Below are positions 1 through 11,760 of a stretch of DNA of 64,000 bases, piece by piece. The stretch is from Isoetes taiwanensis (lineage: Eukaryota; Streptophyta; Lycopodiopsida; Isoetales; Isoetaceae), in contig JAJEKV010000102.1 of assembly GCA_021234155.1 (NCBI GenBank), positions 1,606,456-1,670,455 on the forward strand, given 5' to 3'. The notes beneath the pieces are model-generated. The model did not search any database. It was not told where the DNA came from and saw nothing but the letters and a program-made list of their open reading frames with translations. Made by a program: the position numbers and the translations under genes. Position 1 is the stretch's first letter. Each line of letters starts with the position of its first letter.

Positions 1-408
1 AGGCGTGCGAGGCGGGTGGCCATCTGCGTCCGAGCCGAGTTGAAGGGGCGGCTTTTATGCGTTGGCCAGGGACTTGACCCCAAAGACCGCAAAGAGACCG
101 GCGCGTGAAAATTGGCCAAAGTCGGACTGCCGCCTTGAGACATGGAGGGCGTGGGGGGCTGGTCCGGGGAAGGATGCGGGAATTCAGGCAGCCAAACAGG
201 GATGCAGGCACTCCGGCCCCTCGAGTCCCCTCTGAGGGGGGCCCAGCGGCACAGGCATCCACATCTTCCGCTCCCCCTGGGACCACCACTACCACCGGAC
301 CTGAAGTGGCGATGCATGCCACTAAATAGGGATCGTGCCTCAGCGTGGTATCCTGGAATTGCCGTGGCTTTCCATGGCGTAAGGGGCCATCTCAATTAAA
401 ATTAAGCC

Positions 409-893
409 ATGGACATGGACCTTATCTTCCTCATGGAAACATGGGAACATCTTGGTCACAGGCTACGATTTGCGAGGATACCGGTAGCTACTCGCGCCTT
501 CAATGAGTGCACCGAAACGAGGACACGGAGGAATTGCGTGTTACTACCGGGCGCCTTGGCCCCAATCGGTCTCCATGTGCAAAGGCACAGGCACAATACA
601 GACACCGTGCGGTCGCGAAAACGGCCGATGGCAGCCCTCTCTTTGTGGCGGCTTGCTACTTCCCACATGCCGAGAGCAACTTTTACCACACGCGCTTGGA
701 TGTGGGCGAGCGGGAGCTGATCTATATGATGACATACGGCGGTCTGGCACAATTGGGCAAGGTCATGTTGCTTGGAGATTTCAATGCGCGACAGGCAGAG
801 GCGAGATCCCCAAAATTCGCACCTCTAGGCGAGGATGTGTTGCAAATGGACCCCTTGAGATGGTTTGGCCAAGGGCCGGATGACGGCCGTTGA
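409..893 (+). pseudogene. LINE endonuclease domain remnant
   Basis: Overlapping frames read first as an LIFLMETW-like strand, typical of the start of an APE-type endonuclease, and then as VMLLGDFNAR at about 765-795, where the D and N of GDFN are the hallmark active-site strand. The frame changes at least once between them, so no intact domain is encoded. Reverse transcriptase remnants follow in the expected order. Confidence 0.55.
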
Positions 894-1659
894 CACTCTG
901 TATGGCCCGGTACATTTCTTGTTCTTTGGCAAGATCTTTGACTGGTCATTTGCAATGGGCTAGACATGGCTGGATCCCCTCCGGCCGCTTCACTTGTAGA
1001 CAATGGAGAACCGAGGGCGGCACCAAAGGTGTGGTGGATTACGTGCTAGCGGACGAGCAATGCCTACACTTGATCACTGCCTGTGTTATGGGACGGTGGT
1101 AGGGATGAGGAAGTAGACTCCACCATCAGCCCCTTCTTGCGGATAGATTGGCAGGCCAGCAGAGCACCCATTGCCCCAACACCCCATGTACCACGGGTTG
1201 CGTCACGGACTATGATCATCTTGGCGGTCTATGCGAGGATGCTTGAGCATGAGCTCAGGGAGTCTTGCAACTCCCCACACTTCAACGGCCCGGGCGCCCC
1301 GGTGAACCCGGCTCCCTTCGAGGGTAGGGGGCGCGATGCTTTGGGAGAGGCCGCTCGGCGATCCACGGGGGCTGCAACCACCTTCCCGCAATCAATCGGG
1401 TTCGATGGCCGAATGTCGGGAGCTGAAACGATGGCTCCGCCAAGTCTTTGGACCCACCATTAAGCCCATGAGCCGTCCGTCAATACCGCTCCTTCCTCAA
1501 GAGACCAAAAGCCGGGGTACCTTTATGAGAACTCAGCAACGATGTTTGGTCTTCTAGACCGCCACCCTAGGGCCTTACGGAGAAAGGTCTTGAGTAAGCT
1601 TTGCAGACCCACGGGAAATATTACCCGGGAACAATGGGTGAGATACTTTTCGCGGCGGT

Positions 1660-3165
1660 ATGACCCAATGGGAAGCCGGGCACCGGTACCTCCAGACAGG
1701 CCTAGCACCGGTCATTCTTGAAGGGGATGTCATAATGGGCCTAGCAACTAAGCTAGGGGAAGGCGGCAGATTTGGATGGTATGCGGTGAGAGCTTCTCAA
1801 GTGGGCGGACCCCCCAATGGTCCGGTTCTCCACGGCCTCTTCAACGGGGCATTGCAAGAAGGTTTCCCCGCCTTTGGACTACCCGGTAGAGTTGTGCCCA
1901 TATACAAAGCGGGGGACCCCCACGGCCCAGACCAACTATCGTACCATTATGGTCATTCTGTCTTTGCCAAGTTGCTTGCCGGGATTCTTGGCTGGCGATT
2001 GACACTTTGGGCGGAGGATGGAGAAGTCGCGGGCTCTCATGCGGTGAAAGCTTCCGCCCGGCATTCTACTATTGACCATATCTTCACTCTGCGAACACTC
2101 ATAGAGGATAGCCTAATCGGCCTTGAATACATGCGTTGCTTTGTGGATTTTTGCAAAGGCTTTTGACCTGATGGCTGGGGGATAAGTTGTGGGGCATTAG
2201 AGGCGGCTAGGGACCCCGTCGACTTGCGAGAATGCTATATACTGAGACTATCACGAGGCTTGCTCCGTCGTCTCACACTTGTCGGGGGCCCGTTGTTAGT
2301 AGCATTGGGGGTGCGCGGGGCTGCTCTATCCCCGGCGGCTCTTCGGCATTACATTGACCAGCTAGAAGAATGGCTAGGCACCTGAGGCGCCGGTTGATGC
2401 ACCACATAATCCGGCAACTCATATATCTTTGATGATGTTGACTGCTTTCGATATACCCGGAAGGACATGCAACGCCACCCGGATGCTTTGGACACTTTCT
2501 ACCAATTCACCGACATGAGAGTTAACTTGGCCAAGACAAGGGTGTTTCTTGGTCCCATCATCCGGCACCCACGCCTTCCCTCATTCACTTACCCGGGCGT
2601 AGTGGAGGTGGTTCATCTTATAAAGTATTTGGGCATTGAGTTTTCTACTACCACACAGCGGATGCATCCATCGTTATTCTGGGTCACTTCTTGGGGGGGA
2701 AAGCCCTATATGCAATGCAAAACAACATCACAAAGGCGGTTTGTATGCATGGGGTCACCGAGGCACACTTGTTCGAGGGCCTTGGTTGAACCGGTCCTCC
2801 TCTATGGGGGGAAGTGTGGGGGCGGTGATATCCCTCACCACTTGGAACGATCTAGAAAGTCTGAGAAGGCCTTCTTGGCCCGGCACCGGGGAGTGAAATC
2901 CACGGTCCCATATCGAGATCTTGCTCTCGGAGGCAGGGCTTCCTTCCATTCTGAGAGGGCTGCTTGGAGCGTCACATTATTTACTTCGCAGAAGGTGGTG
3001 GCTATGGATGAAGCCCGGCTGCCCAACCTTGCTTTGGCGATGGCGATGGGCCCTGGCGACTCAAAGCCTCTTGGAAAAGACAAGCAAGCCGGTGGTTCTC
3101 GCTATGGAATGTCGCGCACACCTGATGTGGACCGGTGCATACAGGAAGGAACGCGGCCGCCTTGA
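1660..3165 (+). pseudogene. LINE reverse transcriptase and C-terminal region remnant
   Basis: The 1660-2166 frame contains a GRVVPIYKAGDP-like stretch matching the conserved early RT block of LINEs, followed by a region resembling the helper block before the catalytic loop. The YADD block itself is disrupted: around 2430 the text resembles a DDVD loop, but out of frame. The 2467-3165 frame has MRVNLAKTRVF and IKYLGIEFS, which match the region just after the catalytic motif in LINE ORF2. Stops and shifts separate the parts. Confidence 0.55.
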
Positions 3166-3825
3166 AGCGATTTGGATGCTTGCTTCATGGCCAAGCTTTG
3201 GGATCGCAGAGGCCCTGTCACATGTCAAGGTGGCAAATTATCGACGACAGGTTAATCCCATGCTCACGAGGGGCCCACACAACTACTGCGCACCCATCTA
3301 CCCATGAAAAGCGCGGGGTGATTGCTTCCATTCGCACATGTGCACACCCACCTCCGCATTGGAGACAGGGAGATGGATTCGAGCCGCGTGAGGGCGAGTC
3401 CGGCTTTGCCAACAGCCATTGAGGATGAAAGTCACGCCCTCCGTGCTCGTCCGGGCGTCGAAGCATATCCGGCTCTCGGTATGCTTTCTGCTAGTTGTGC
3501 CCCATCGCCTTTGCATGAGCTAATGAGCATGGCCCCTGTGAGGGCTTGTTGGGATCAGACCTCCTGGAGGTAATGGATACGCGGACTTCGCTTATGCCCC
3601 CCGTCCATAGCATTAACCTCGCTTGTACTTGTGATTATGTATATAATCATGCGGTATGTCGGCATCCTTATTGCTACTAAGGTTTTTCCAGAAAACCCTT
3701 CGAGTGGGGGTTTTAATCACGTAATATCGCTTTCTTTGCTCTCTCTTTGTACTTGGGTCCCATAGGCCAGTTGGTCTCCGTGGACGATAAAATCATATTC
3801 TATTCTATTCTATTCTATTCTTCCT

Positions 3826-6320
3826 TTTATAAGTTGATTCTCACCTTTGTTGCTTGATAAATCATCAGATTGATTAAGTGCATCCGTAAGGTAAAAAATA
3901 TGCATGACACACTCTATTCGTGCATTTATGACAAGATAAAAAAAAGCCTTGCTCACAGGCACTTTGGTTAAGAATGCCATCACCCTTCACATTAAAGGCC
4001 TGTGATGTGCCTTACAGTGGCAACTCCTCATAATCAATTAAGGTTGAATCGTTTGAATTTGGTTTGAATCAACTCTAATTTTTTAGATCATATGAAAAAA
4101 ACATTTTTGCTGAAGACCTGCATTGTTATCCTATTGAAATTGATACCAACTTTTATTATGTGCTTATCAACAAGGCTGTATAAAAAACTAACCCGTGAAC
4201 TTAAACATTCTTATAAGCAAGGTTTTAGGCAACGCATTGCAATGTTGGGCACCCATTTTTAATGTCAAATAATTTAATAGATTGTAATAAATGGTTGAAG
4301 AACCGCTATTTTCACCATTTTAGAGCTACAAAATTGTTCTAAGAACTACAAAATGGTTTAAGAAGCATGTATTGAGAGGTTAAATAGAGCCCCAATTTTT
4401 AGTTGAAGAGCCGAATGGAGAGGTCCATCCCAAAGTTGAGGACAACATTGAGCTCATGTAAACACAACCGTATTCTTACTTATGTGTGGTAACCACATGC
4501 TTAACCATTTCTCTTGAGCTACTTTCATCGAGGTACTTGATTAAAGAATTGACATCATTTCGTTGAGGTACTTGGTAAAGAATTGACATCGTTCGGACTT
4601 ATCATATTGTTTGGTAAAGAGAAATGTTCGCGGCGACCTTGCCGCGATAAATTTCTTGTAGATATAAATTGGGTACGGCTTTCATGTACTATATGGTGAA
4701 TGGGACAATCCCATGAAGCCATGTTAGTGCACCATAGTTCAATTCTAATGATCCCCACCCAAACAACCTCCGTTCCTAGGACCAAGCTCCATCACATTAT
4801 CTAATGGTTTTAGAGGTTAAGAAGTGCAACATCAATATAAAATGTGCACAAAATGAAGTAGAAAAGAAAAGAACTTTATGGACACACACGCTATGGCCTA
4901 TGGACCTTACAAACTGTATGGTTGCCGCTGTGGCGTCTTTATCATAAATGAAGTGGATGCATATCAACTATATGAACGTGCAATTGCCAAAATAAAGTTT
5001 TGTTCCATCAACAAAATTAATACACAAAGGAAAATAACAATACAAAACCAAGCCTCCTTACCTGTAGAATCTGGGTGCACTGTTGATGCACCACTGGATT
5101 CTACAAGTCAAGGGACTGGCAAGAACGCCTGAACCCTTTCTGTTACACAATGCCCAGGTAAGGTAGACTAGATTCTGCAGGTTTCTTAGGGCGAGTTGTA
5201 ATTCTTGACCAGAATGACCAGATTCTCAAGAACAGTGATACATTTACCTAGACGTACAAGAAAATGCGAACTTCACGCATTTATGAGTTCGGTAGAATAT
5301 TGAAAACGAACATGCAATTGCTAGGAAAGATTTGCCTTGTCATTGCAATTAATGCATAAAGGAATTAAGTAGAAAAGGAACTGTCGTCCAATGATTGAAT
5401 TCATTTATATAGTTTTGCTTTTGGTTGCCTTCCAATATAACAATATAGAATATAATAGAATAGAATAGAATGTGTGCAAACCCATGATGCCATGTTAGTG
5501 CCAATGTTAGTGCCATGTTAGTCAATTCTAATGATCCCCACCCACCCAAACTCCATTCCTAAGAATTAGACCAAGTTCCATCGACATTATATGATGTTTC
5601 TTTTGAAGTTAAATAATGGAGGATCAATATAAAATGTATGGGAAATGGATATGAGCGAGCTGTTTCACGGGGAAGTAGAATGGCGATTCACATTAGAGGC
5701 GAGACATTTGTTTGCTATGAAACAATGAGCTGCACAAAACGAAGTAGAGAAGAATCTACCCTCAACTAGTAATGAACTTTATGAATGCAACTTGGACGCT
5801 CATAAATGAAATGGATGCATAGCAACTATACGAATGTGCAATTGCCAAATTAAAGCTTTGTTTCATTAACAAAATCAATACAAAAAGGAAGCTACCAATA
5901 ACATGCCATGCACATTCTATTTGCCATTTATGTGCCAACGTGGGTGCAATTATAACTGCCCAATTTCATTTTTTATATGTTGATTGGAATAGAAGGCACA
6001 ATTTGCGGCAAAACACACATGCACAACTTCAATAGGCGCACTTCGTGTGAAGACTTTTGATCATGGTGCTATAGATTCAAATTTTCACATGGTCATACTG
6101 AATTTTGGGTGAAAGCCAGCCACACAAGCGATTTGGAAAGGGTAAGGGGTAGAAGAAACGCAGAGGATATCTGCATTAACTTGTACAGTGAGGTGCAACC
6201 CCATAACAACATGGCAACTGGGTCGACGATTCCGCCTCCGGAATAGAAAGAGGCACAGCAATTCCGCTCAAGCGGTCACCTGCAGGTAAAAATCAATCAG
6301 AACTCCCAGTTCCCATGTTG
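3826..6320. repeat. Gene-free stretch with a diverged duplicated non-coding repeat
   Basis: No gene is recognisable. Two blocks are diverged direct copies. The text around 4690-4800 recurs at 5490-5600 (shared CAATTCTAATGATCCCCACC), and 4955-5050 recurs at 5808-5900 (shared GTGCAATTGCCAAA and nearby words). Order and orientation are kept, so a unit of roughly 0.8 kb was duplicated or is a tandem non-autonomous element. A short TAGAA run at about 5445-5470 resembles a reversed LINE tail. Confidence 0.5.
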
Positions 6321-6416
6321 TGGCGGCATGGAATGTGGTCGCAGATTCCAAACCCGCTCCCGGCTCCCGCCGGTCGCGGGGCCCCTGGAATCTGCTTCCC
6401 ACATTCCATGCCGCCA
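6321..6416 (+). ncRNA. Strong stem-loop, candidate miRNA-like precursor
   Basis: The arm at 6321-6350 (TGGCGGCATGGAATGTGG, then GCAGATTCCA) is nearly the exact reverse complement of 6386-6416. Only a small internal mismatch (TC against GAA) interrupts about 28 paired bases, and the loop is about 35 nt and GC-rich. Arm length, loop size and the single small bulge fit a plant pre-miRNA, but I recognise no known mature miRNA. It lies about 420 bp upstream of the glycosyltransferase ATG. A small foldback transposon or cruciform site are alternatives. Confidence 0.35.
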
Positions 6417-6837
6417 TACATAAAGTCAAAATGTCCTAGATCTGAAGGTGGTGCATACAGTATGTTGCCATGTGTTAACTCGAAGGAGTGCCGGTGCCCG
6501 TCTAGTGGTGATTCTAGGGTCCGCATGATTCTAGCAGTCTTTGGGTGGCGCAAAGTTTTCCATGGAATCACCACTAAAAGGGCATTTTGTATAATACGTA
6601 AGGTCACATGATATTCTCATGTGCCAAGAAGGTGCATGACTTTGGAGTTAGAAGAATTTTCAACAAAGTAGGACAAACCACCGACAAATTTGTAAAGAAA
6701 ACCCACAATGACTTTTCTACACGGCCACCGTAACGCATTTCTTCAAAAAGTGCCTAACCCTCATTTTGTTTCCCACTTGCAGTTAAGCGCGTATTAGTTT
6801 TTTACACTTCCAGCTCTCCAGACCCATAAAATCTAAC

Positions 6838-8388
6838 ATGTCTAGCTCGGGAGAAGAACGGACACTGGCTATGGCGTCGCCTCGAAAGGACCGGCATAGA
6901 AGCTCTAGATCGACAAATAGTCGGAAATGGTACTGGGTCATTCTAGCTGCACTCTTAATTTCAATTTATGGTTTAGTTTTTACTGGATCTTTCACACCCT
7001 TAAGAGCTGCCGGGCTGGCATCCTTTTCGGATTGCTCCTCTGGTTCACGATTGCATGCTGTTCCATTTAGTGGGGACTTGCGCTCTATGACAAAGGCATG
7101 GAATCACCTCTGTTTTGGAGATGTTGCCAAATCTAAGCTTAGAATTGCATTATTTGTGAAGAAATGGCCCGTGGGTGGAGTCCCTGGAGGTCTGGAGCGC
7201 CATGCCCTTACTCTTCATAGAGAATTAGCAGCCAGAGGCAATGATGTTCATGTTTACACCATTTCGGCAGATGGGGGCGTTGCTGAAGATGTGAATGAGG
7301 GCGGTCTTCATGTCCATTTTGTGCAAGCTAACCAAGGTGGGGGTTTTGACTACAATCATGCTTGGGAAAAATTTCACATAGAAAACAGCAGTCGCCCTTT
7401 TGATGTTGTACACTCTGAGAGCGTTGCCTTGCCCCACTGGAGGGCCAAAGGAGTTGAGAAACTGGCAGCATCTTGGCATGGCATTGGCTATGAAATTATA
7501 CATTCAGAAATTGTGCAGGACCTTATTAGGAAGCCTGGGGAGGCCAGAACTCCTGAGTTGAACAAGGCTTTAACTGAAAGAGTTATAAGAGTTGCAGAGG
7601 AGGTTAGGTTCTTTCCTAGTTACAAGCATCACGTTGCTACAAGTGACTATGTAAGTGATGTTTTGAGGACAATTTATGAGATCCCAAAAGAAAATGTGCA
7701 CACAATTCTGAATGGAGTGGATGAGACCAGATTTCATCCAGATCCACAAAAAGCTGCGGCCTTTCGTCGCAAACATGGAATTCCATTAAATGCAAGCCTA
7801 GTTCTAGGGGCAGCTGGAAGACTAGTGAGAGACAAAGGCCATCCTCTTTTGTTTGAGGCATTTTCTGAAATAACCAAGAGGTATAAAGATGTATATCTGC
7901 TTGTTGCAGGTCATGGACCATGGGGAGAAAGATATGAAGAACTTGCTCCATATGTAAAAACACTAGGGCCCTTGACTCCGACGCAGCTTGCTGAGTTTTA
8001 TAATGCTTTAGACATTTTTGTAAATCCTACTTTAAGGGCCCAGGGCCTGGATCACACTCTTTTGGAGGCAATGCAGTGTGGAAAACCTCTGCTTGCTACA
8101 AAGTTTTCAAGCATCACCCGAAGTGTTATAATTCATGATGATTTTGGCTATACCTTCTCACCGAATGCAAATTCTCTTATTACTGCACTGGGGTCTGCCA
8201 TAAGGGATGGTAAGACCGTGATGCAAAAAAAAGGCCAAATCTGTCTTGAATATGCGCAGCAGATGTTTACAGCTACAAAGATGGCATCAGCTTATGAGAG
8301 GCTATTTCTATGCATGAACAATGAAAGCTACTGCCAATATCCATTGCCTGGTGATTGTACAGTGCAAGGAACCAAGTATTCATCTTGA
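6838..8388 (+). CDS. Golgi-type GT4-family glycosyltransferase
   Basis: An uninterrupted 516-residue frame encodes a type II membrane protein: a basic cytoplasmic N-terminus, one membrane segment at about residues 31-50, and a lumenal GT-B catalytic region. The N-terminal Rossmann entry is at about 101-145 (LRIALFVKKWP, then GGLERHALTLHRELAARG). The donor-binding half carries AAGRLVRDKG near 325-334 and NPTLRAQGLDHTLLEAMQ near 396-412, the GT4 nucleotide-sugar region. It resembles a plant UDP-glycosyltransferase-like GT4 group (Arabidopsis At3g10630 type, from memory), so donor and acceptor are unknown. The start at 6838 gives the full basic tail before the anchor; a second Met lies 11 codons later. 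There is no visible intron. This is the only plainly intact host gene here. Confidence 0.88.
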   Translation: MSSSGEERTLAMASPRKDRHRSSRSTNSRKWYWVILAALLISIYGLVFTGSFTPLRAAGLASFSDCSSGSRLHAVPFSGDLRSMTKAWNHLCFGDVAKSKLRIALFVKKWPVGGVPGGLERHALTLHRELAARGNDVHVYTISADGGVAEDVNEGGLHVHFVQANQGGGFDYNHAWEKFHIENSSRPFDVVHSESVALPHWRAKGVEKLAASWHGIGYEIIHSEIVQDLIRKPGEARTPELNKALTERVIRVAEEVRFFPSYKHHVATSDYVSDVLRTIYEIPKENVHTILNGVDETRFHPDPQKAAAFRRKHGIPLNASLVLGAAGRLVRDKGHPLLFEAFSEITKRYKDVYLLVAGHGPWGERYEELAPYVKTLGPLTPTQLAEFYNALDIFVNPTLRAQGLDHTLLEAMQCGKPLLATKFSSITRSVIIHDDFGYTFSPNANSLITALGSAIRDGKTVMQKKGQICLEYAQQMFTATKMASAYERLFLCMNNESYCQYPLPGDCTVQGTKYSS

Positions 8389-9325
8389 AGTTTGCTTGCT
8401 GCTAGGTGCTTGGGTTATTTGGGATACAGGAGGACCTGAAAGTCTAAACCATTCAATGTAGAATACAGCCTTTTTTGTGCAGCGCTTTCCTGTCTCCAAA
8501 CCAAAGATGAACCATGAAGATGTTTGTGTAGGGTTGGATCGTGCTGCTGAGCCATTGATTCTTCTGATATTCTAGTCTTCAAAGACAAAACTATATAGAT
8601 ATTTTATATGCGATGTTCATGTACGATAGAGCACAATTGATCCCTCTGATATTCTAATCTTCATTTCCAGTCTTTAAAGACTAAGCATAAAGATGTCATG
8701 TAGATTAGAGCCTTGCATCCTGGCACTGGCCTCTATCCTGTAATCTCAGCAGGATTAGCATAAGTTGACCAGGAACTGAGGGCGCCACCAAAGAAGGGCA
8801 AGAAGAATGGAATTGATTTGTCCACCATGTATCTAAAAGAGTGAAAAGGTAAACATAAAGAAACTAAATTTCCCCCACTAAATTGAATGGGGTATGATTG
8901 TACTGAATGACAACGACAGATCTATTCTTAGTAATTCAGGATTGTACCCAATGGCTCTTTCGTATGTTTGCCATATATTCCCCTAAAGCAGCTGGGGGCA
9001 ATCAAACCAGGTTTTGTCCATGATCTTCATGGCCATTGAGAAACTTTTGCAGGAGTAATAAAATTCCACAGGCCAGAATGATTATACAATATTGTTTCCA
9101 TGATAGTCTTTGTTAGGGAAACAAAAATTTGATGCCTCTTAATAGTAAATGAGAACAAGGCGCTGCGCACGGAGGGTTGCCCTCCGTGGCCGGAGGTTGA
9201 GGTGGCTTAAATCATACTTGAAAGTTATGTTGTTATAATCAATCAAAATTGCTATTTTAGAACATTGTCATTTTGTGAAGGTGATGATACCCATTTGCAT
9301 CATTAACTCCTCACCAGCCGCACAG
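8389..9325 (+). other. Glycosyltransferase 3' flank, no gene seen
   Basis: AT-rich DNA downstream of the glycosyltransferase stop. An AATAAA at about 9057-9062 could serve as a polyadenylation signal, though it is far from the stop. A perfect short hairpin (CGGAGGGTTGCCCTCCG) lies at 9170-9186. No coding sequence is recognisable. Confidence 0.4.
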
Positions 9326-9472
9326 CAACAATGGCGACCGAGAGTTTACAGGTAAAGAGTAGGTTTGGAGCCATCCGCAGGCGATATCCTAGGTATATTC
9401 CAAAGATATACCTAGGATATGCCAAAAGCCCACTTAAATAAGGGTTTGCCCCCTAGGGGCAACCCAAAAAAT
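9326..9472 (+). repeat. Double-hairpin dispersed repeat, copy 1
   Basis: This begins CAACAATGGCGACCGA and contains two inverted repeats: ATATCCTAGGTATA with its complement (9384-9420), and GGGTTTGCCCC with GGGGCAACCC (9442-9465). The same modules, order and spacing recur at 11456-11596, so it is a small mobile or duplicated structured element rather than chance folding. Confidence 0.6.
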
Positions 9473-9954
9473 GTATTAATCCACATTGTGACCAGAGACC
9501 ATTAGTGTTCGTAACAAAAATGCTCATTTTATACCTCTCAAACATTAAAACCAACAACAAAACCAACAACGTGTCTCTCTTGAAAAACAATCAATATGCG
9601 TAAAAGTATTTTTGTTTCGGAAGAGCTATTCGACATAGATGTTGAAGTCAAGAGTGTAATAAAGACAACACGGTATCCTCAAACCTTTACATCATATAAA
9701 CTCCAATGGATCTTGACTTCAACATGCATGATAGATCATTGCAAAGAAGTAATCCAAATGTTTAGGTGAACACCATATTAGTTTAACCTATTCGAGTGTT
9801 TTCCTAGCCTAAGGCCATGTATTGTCCACGTAACATCTTTAGATGGTTAGTGATATTTTGAGTTTCTTGCTCTTTGGGATTATAGCCCTTCACAGACCAG
9901 AGGTTTGTAAGGTCTTTGGATTCGAATTTTTGGCATTTCATTCGCTCTCTCCTA

Positions 9955-10050
9955 TCTTTGTTTTCTTTTTCTCAAAGCCCCCATGACATGAAGTGGGTTT
10001 TGTCTTTGTTTTCTTTTTCTCAAAGCCCCCATGACATGAAGTGGGTTTTG
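9955..10050 (+). repeat. Perfect 48-bp tandem duplication
   Basis: The unit starting TCTTTGTTTTCTTTTTCTCA is present twice, head to tail, at 9955-10002 and 10003-10050, with no difference seen. It was probably made by recent replication slippage. No function is apparent. Confidence 0.85.
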
Positions 10051-11455
10051 TTTGATCCTCAGGGACAAATACCTGGACAACTTGATCCTCAAGCCATTTA
10101 TTTTACACAAACAGATTAGAACAAATTTTGGCCCTTAATATTGACAACAGGTGCAAGCATTATAAGTGATACATTCTATCTTAAATCTTTTCTACCAATA
10201 CTGCATTACTAAGTCACAGAATTCCCATGATTATATTTCTATCATCAACAATACCTAGCAAGACCTTAACCTACAGAGTGCATCATCGTTATCTAAGATC
10301 AAGAGAACAAAGGAAAGAAATACCTTGACAGTGGCTTGTATTGAACAGAATGTATCCATGAATAAGAACAGTGGTTGCACGAAATCACTTTAATGAATTA
10401 GAGTAGCACGTTTCCACCAAGCAAGACAACCAGGGCATCTTGGCAAGATATTTGCATGCTGAAACCTTCAATACCTATAGAAGCACAAACACAAGACAAA
10501 TATCATCAACATTTAACATCCTCTTAAAAAAATTTGAGAAAAGTAGAATATATACCCTCAAATAAGAGCATCTTGCAGACATGGGTGATGTATCTTAGAA
10601 AAGTATACAATAAGTCCAACACTTTCAATGCATGCATGTCATCCAGTATAACAAAGACAGACGGGCAAGAAGCCAACATAAGTGATTGTATCATGGGACA
10701 TGCATTTGCGGTGGTTGCCAAATAATCTCCTAGTTCTTTGCAGAAGGATCAACTATGCAATAAGAGGCATCAACGCTTAACAACCTCTGACAATATAGAG
10801 CTGCACGAGATAATTCCACCGCAAGATTTAATAGCAACAAATATAAGAAATAGGACCCAAAAACGTAGATGCATTTACTATCAACGTTATAATCCACTAG
10901 AGCAAACATCGGGGCTTAGGGCCCGACTTTAAAGGAAAACCAAATCATGCTTTGCATTGCGCTTACCTCCCACAAATTGTCGAGGATCAAAGCATCAATC
11001 TTGGCTACATTTATTTTCAACCATTAACCGTGATCGCTCTTGTAACTCTCCGCTTAAAATGTGAACATTCTCGAGACTTAGATCTTTCCAAAGATATTAA
11101 AGCACAAATATGAAATGATTCGTCTACGAAGTTAGATTAGCAAGCAAACTTGACATCCACATTTTGCCTCTCGCCACCGGATAAACATTGGGTCGAATCT
11201 GCGAATGCCTCTGCACAAGCATGACGCCATGCCCAAAGCTTCAGTGTGTTGACGACTCCCCTTCCTACTCATCCTAATCCCGCATTCATCCGCTTACTTC
11301 TCCTCTGCCGATATGAAATAGGCGACGCTTAAACTTGGTCCCGAGATAAATTCTTCCACCCCCTTCTTCCAACACCGTTCCCACACCCGCCTTATGAACC
11401 TCATTGAATGCTTTGGCGGTGCCGGTTAACAGTTCCCTACACCACAATAGCACAT
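10051..11455. other. Non-coding stretch, nothing recognised
   Basis: AT-rich DNA with only short, composition-driven frames. I see no conserved protein motif, RNA gene or clear repeat. A small minus-strand frame at 11286-11477 has no recognisable similarity. Confidence 0.5.
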
Positions 11456-11596
11456 CAACAATGGCGACCGAAAGCATTTAAGGTAAGAGTAGGTTTTAGT
11501 AAATAAAGATATCCTAGGTATATTCCAGCATATACCTAGGATATGCCAAAAGCCCACATAAACAAGGGTTTGCCCCCCAAGGGGCAACCCAAAAAC
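11456..11596 (+). repeat. Double-hairpin dispersed repeat, copy 2
   Basis: Same architecture as the copy at 9326-9472: ATGGCGACCGAAAG, then the ATATCCTAGGTATA inverted repeat (11509-11544), the AAGCCCACATAAACAAGGG link, and the GGGTTTGCCCC / GGGGCAACCC inverted repeat (11566-11590). The two copies differ by scattered substitutions, so the duplication is not very recent. Confidence 0.6.
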
Positions 11597-11760
11597 GCGT
11601 TGATGCCCCTTAGTAAACAAGAAAAACACAAACCACTCCAAAACTAGTTTCTTGTGGTCTGAGGGTATTTTTTGTGACGTGTTGAGGTGTTTTTTGGTTT
11701 TTTGCCATTTGTGTCTTTTTTTTAAAGGTTCAGTTGAATGTTTTTTGGGAATTGATGGGG

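Larger units (their letters stand above)
1..3825 (+). mobile_element. Degenerate LINE (non-LTR retrotransposon), plus strand
   Basis: Broken frames along this stretch follow the order of a LINE ORF2: an endonuclease-like LLGDFNAR motif near 765-795, reverse-transcriptase-like segments at 1660-2166, and a post-RT segment with an IKYLGIEF-type motif near 2610-2640. The element ends in a pentanucleotide tail (TTCTA repeats, about 3797-3822), a common LINE 3' end. The 5' end lies at or before the window start and no target duplication was found. GC is higher than in the AT-rich DNA that follows. Many stops and frame changes make it a dead copy. Confidence 0.7.

Noticed and set aside
4200-4260. 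GGCAACGCATTGCAATGTTGGGCAC as another Helitron end
   Set aside because: The hairpin does not pair properly and no CTAG follows at the right distance.
11286-11477. Minus-strand 63-codon frame as a small gene
   Set aside because: It overlaps the start of a dispersed repeat and has no family, promoter or conservation signal.
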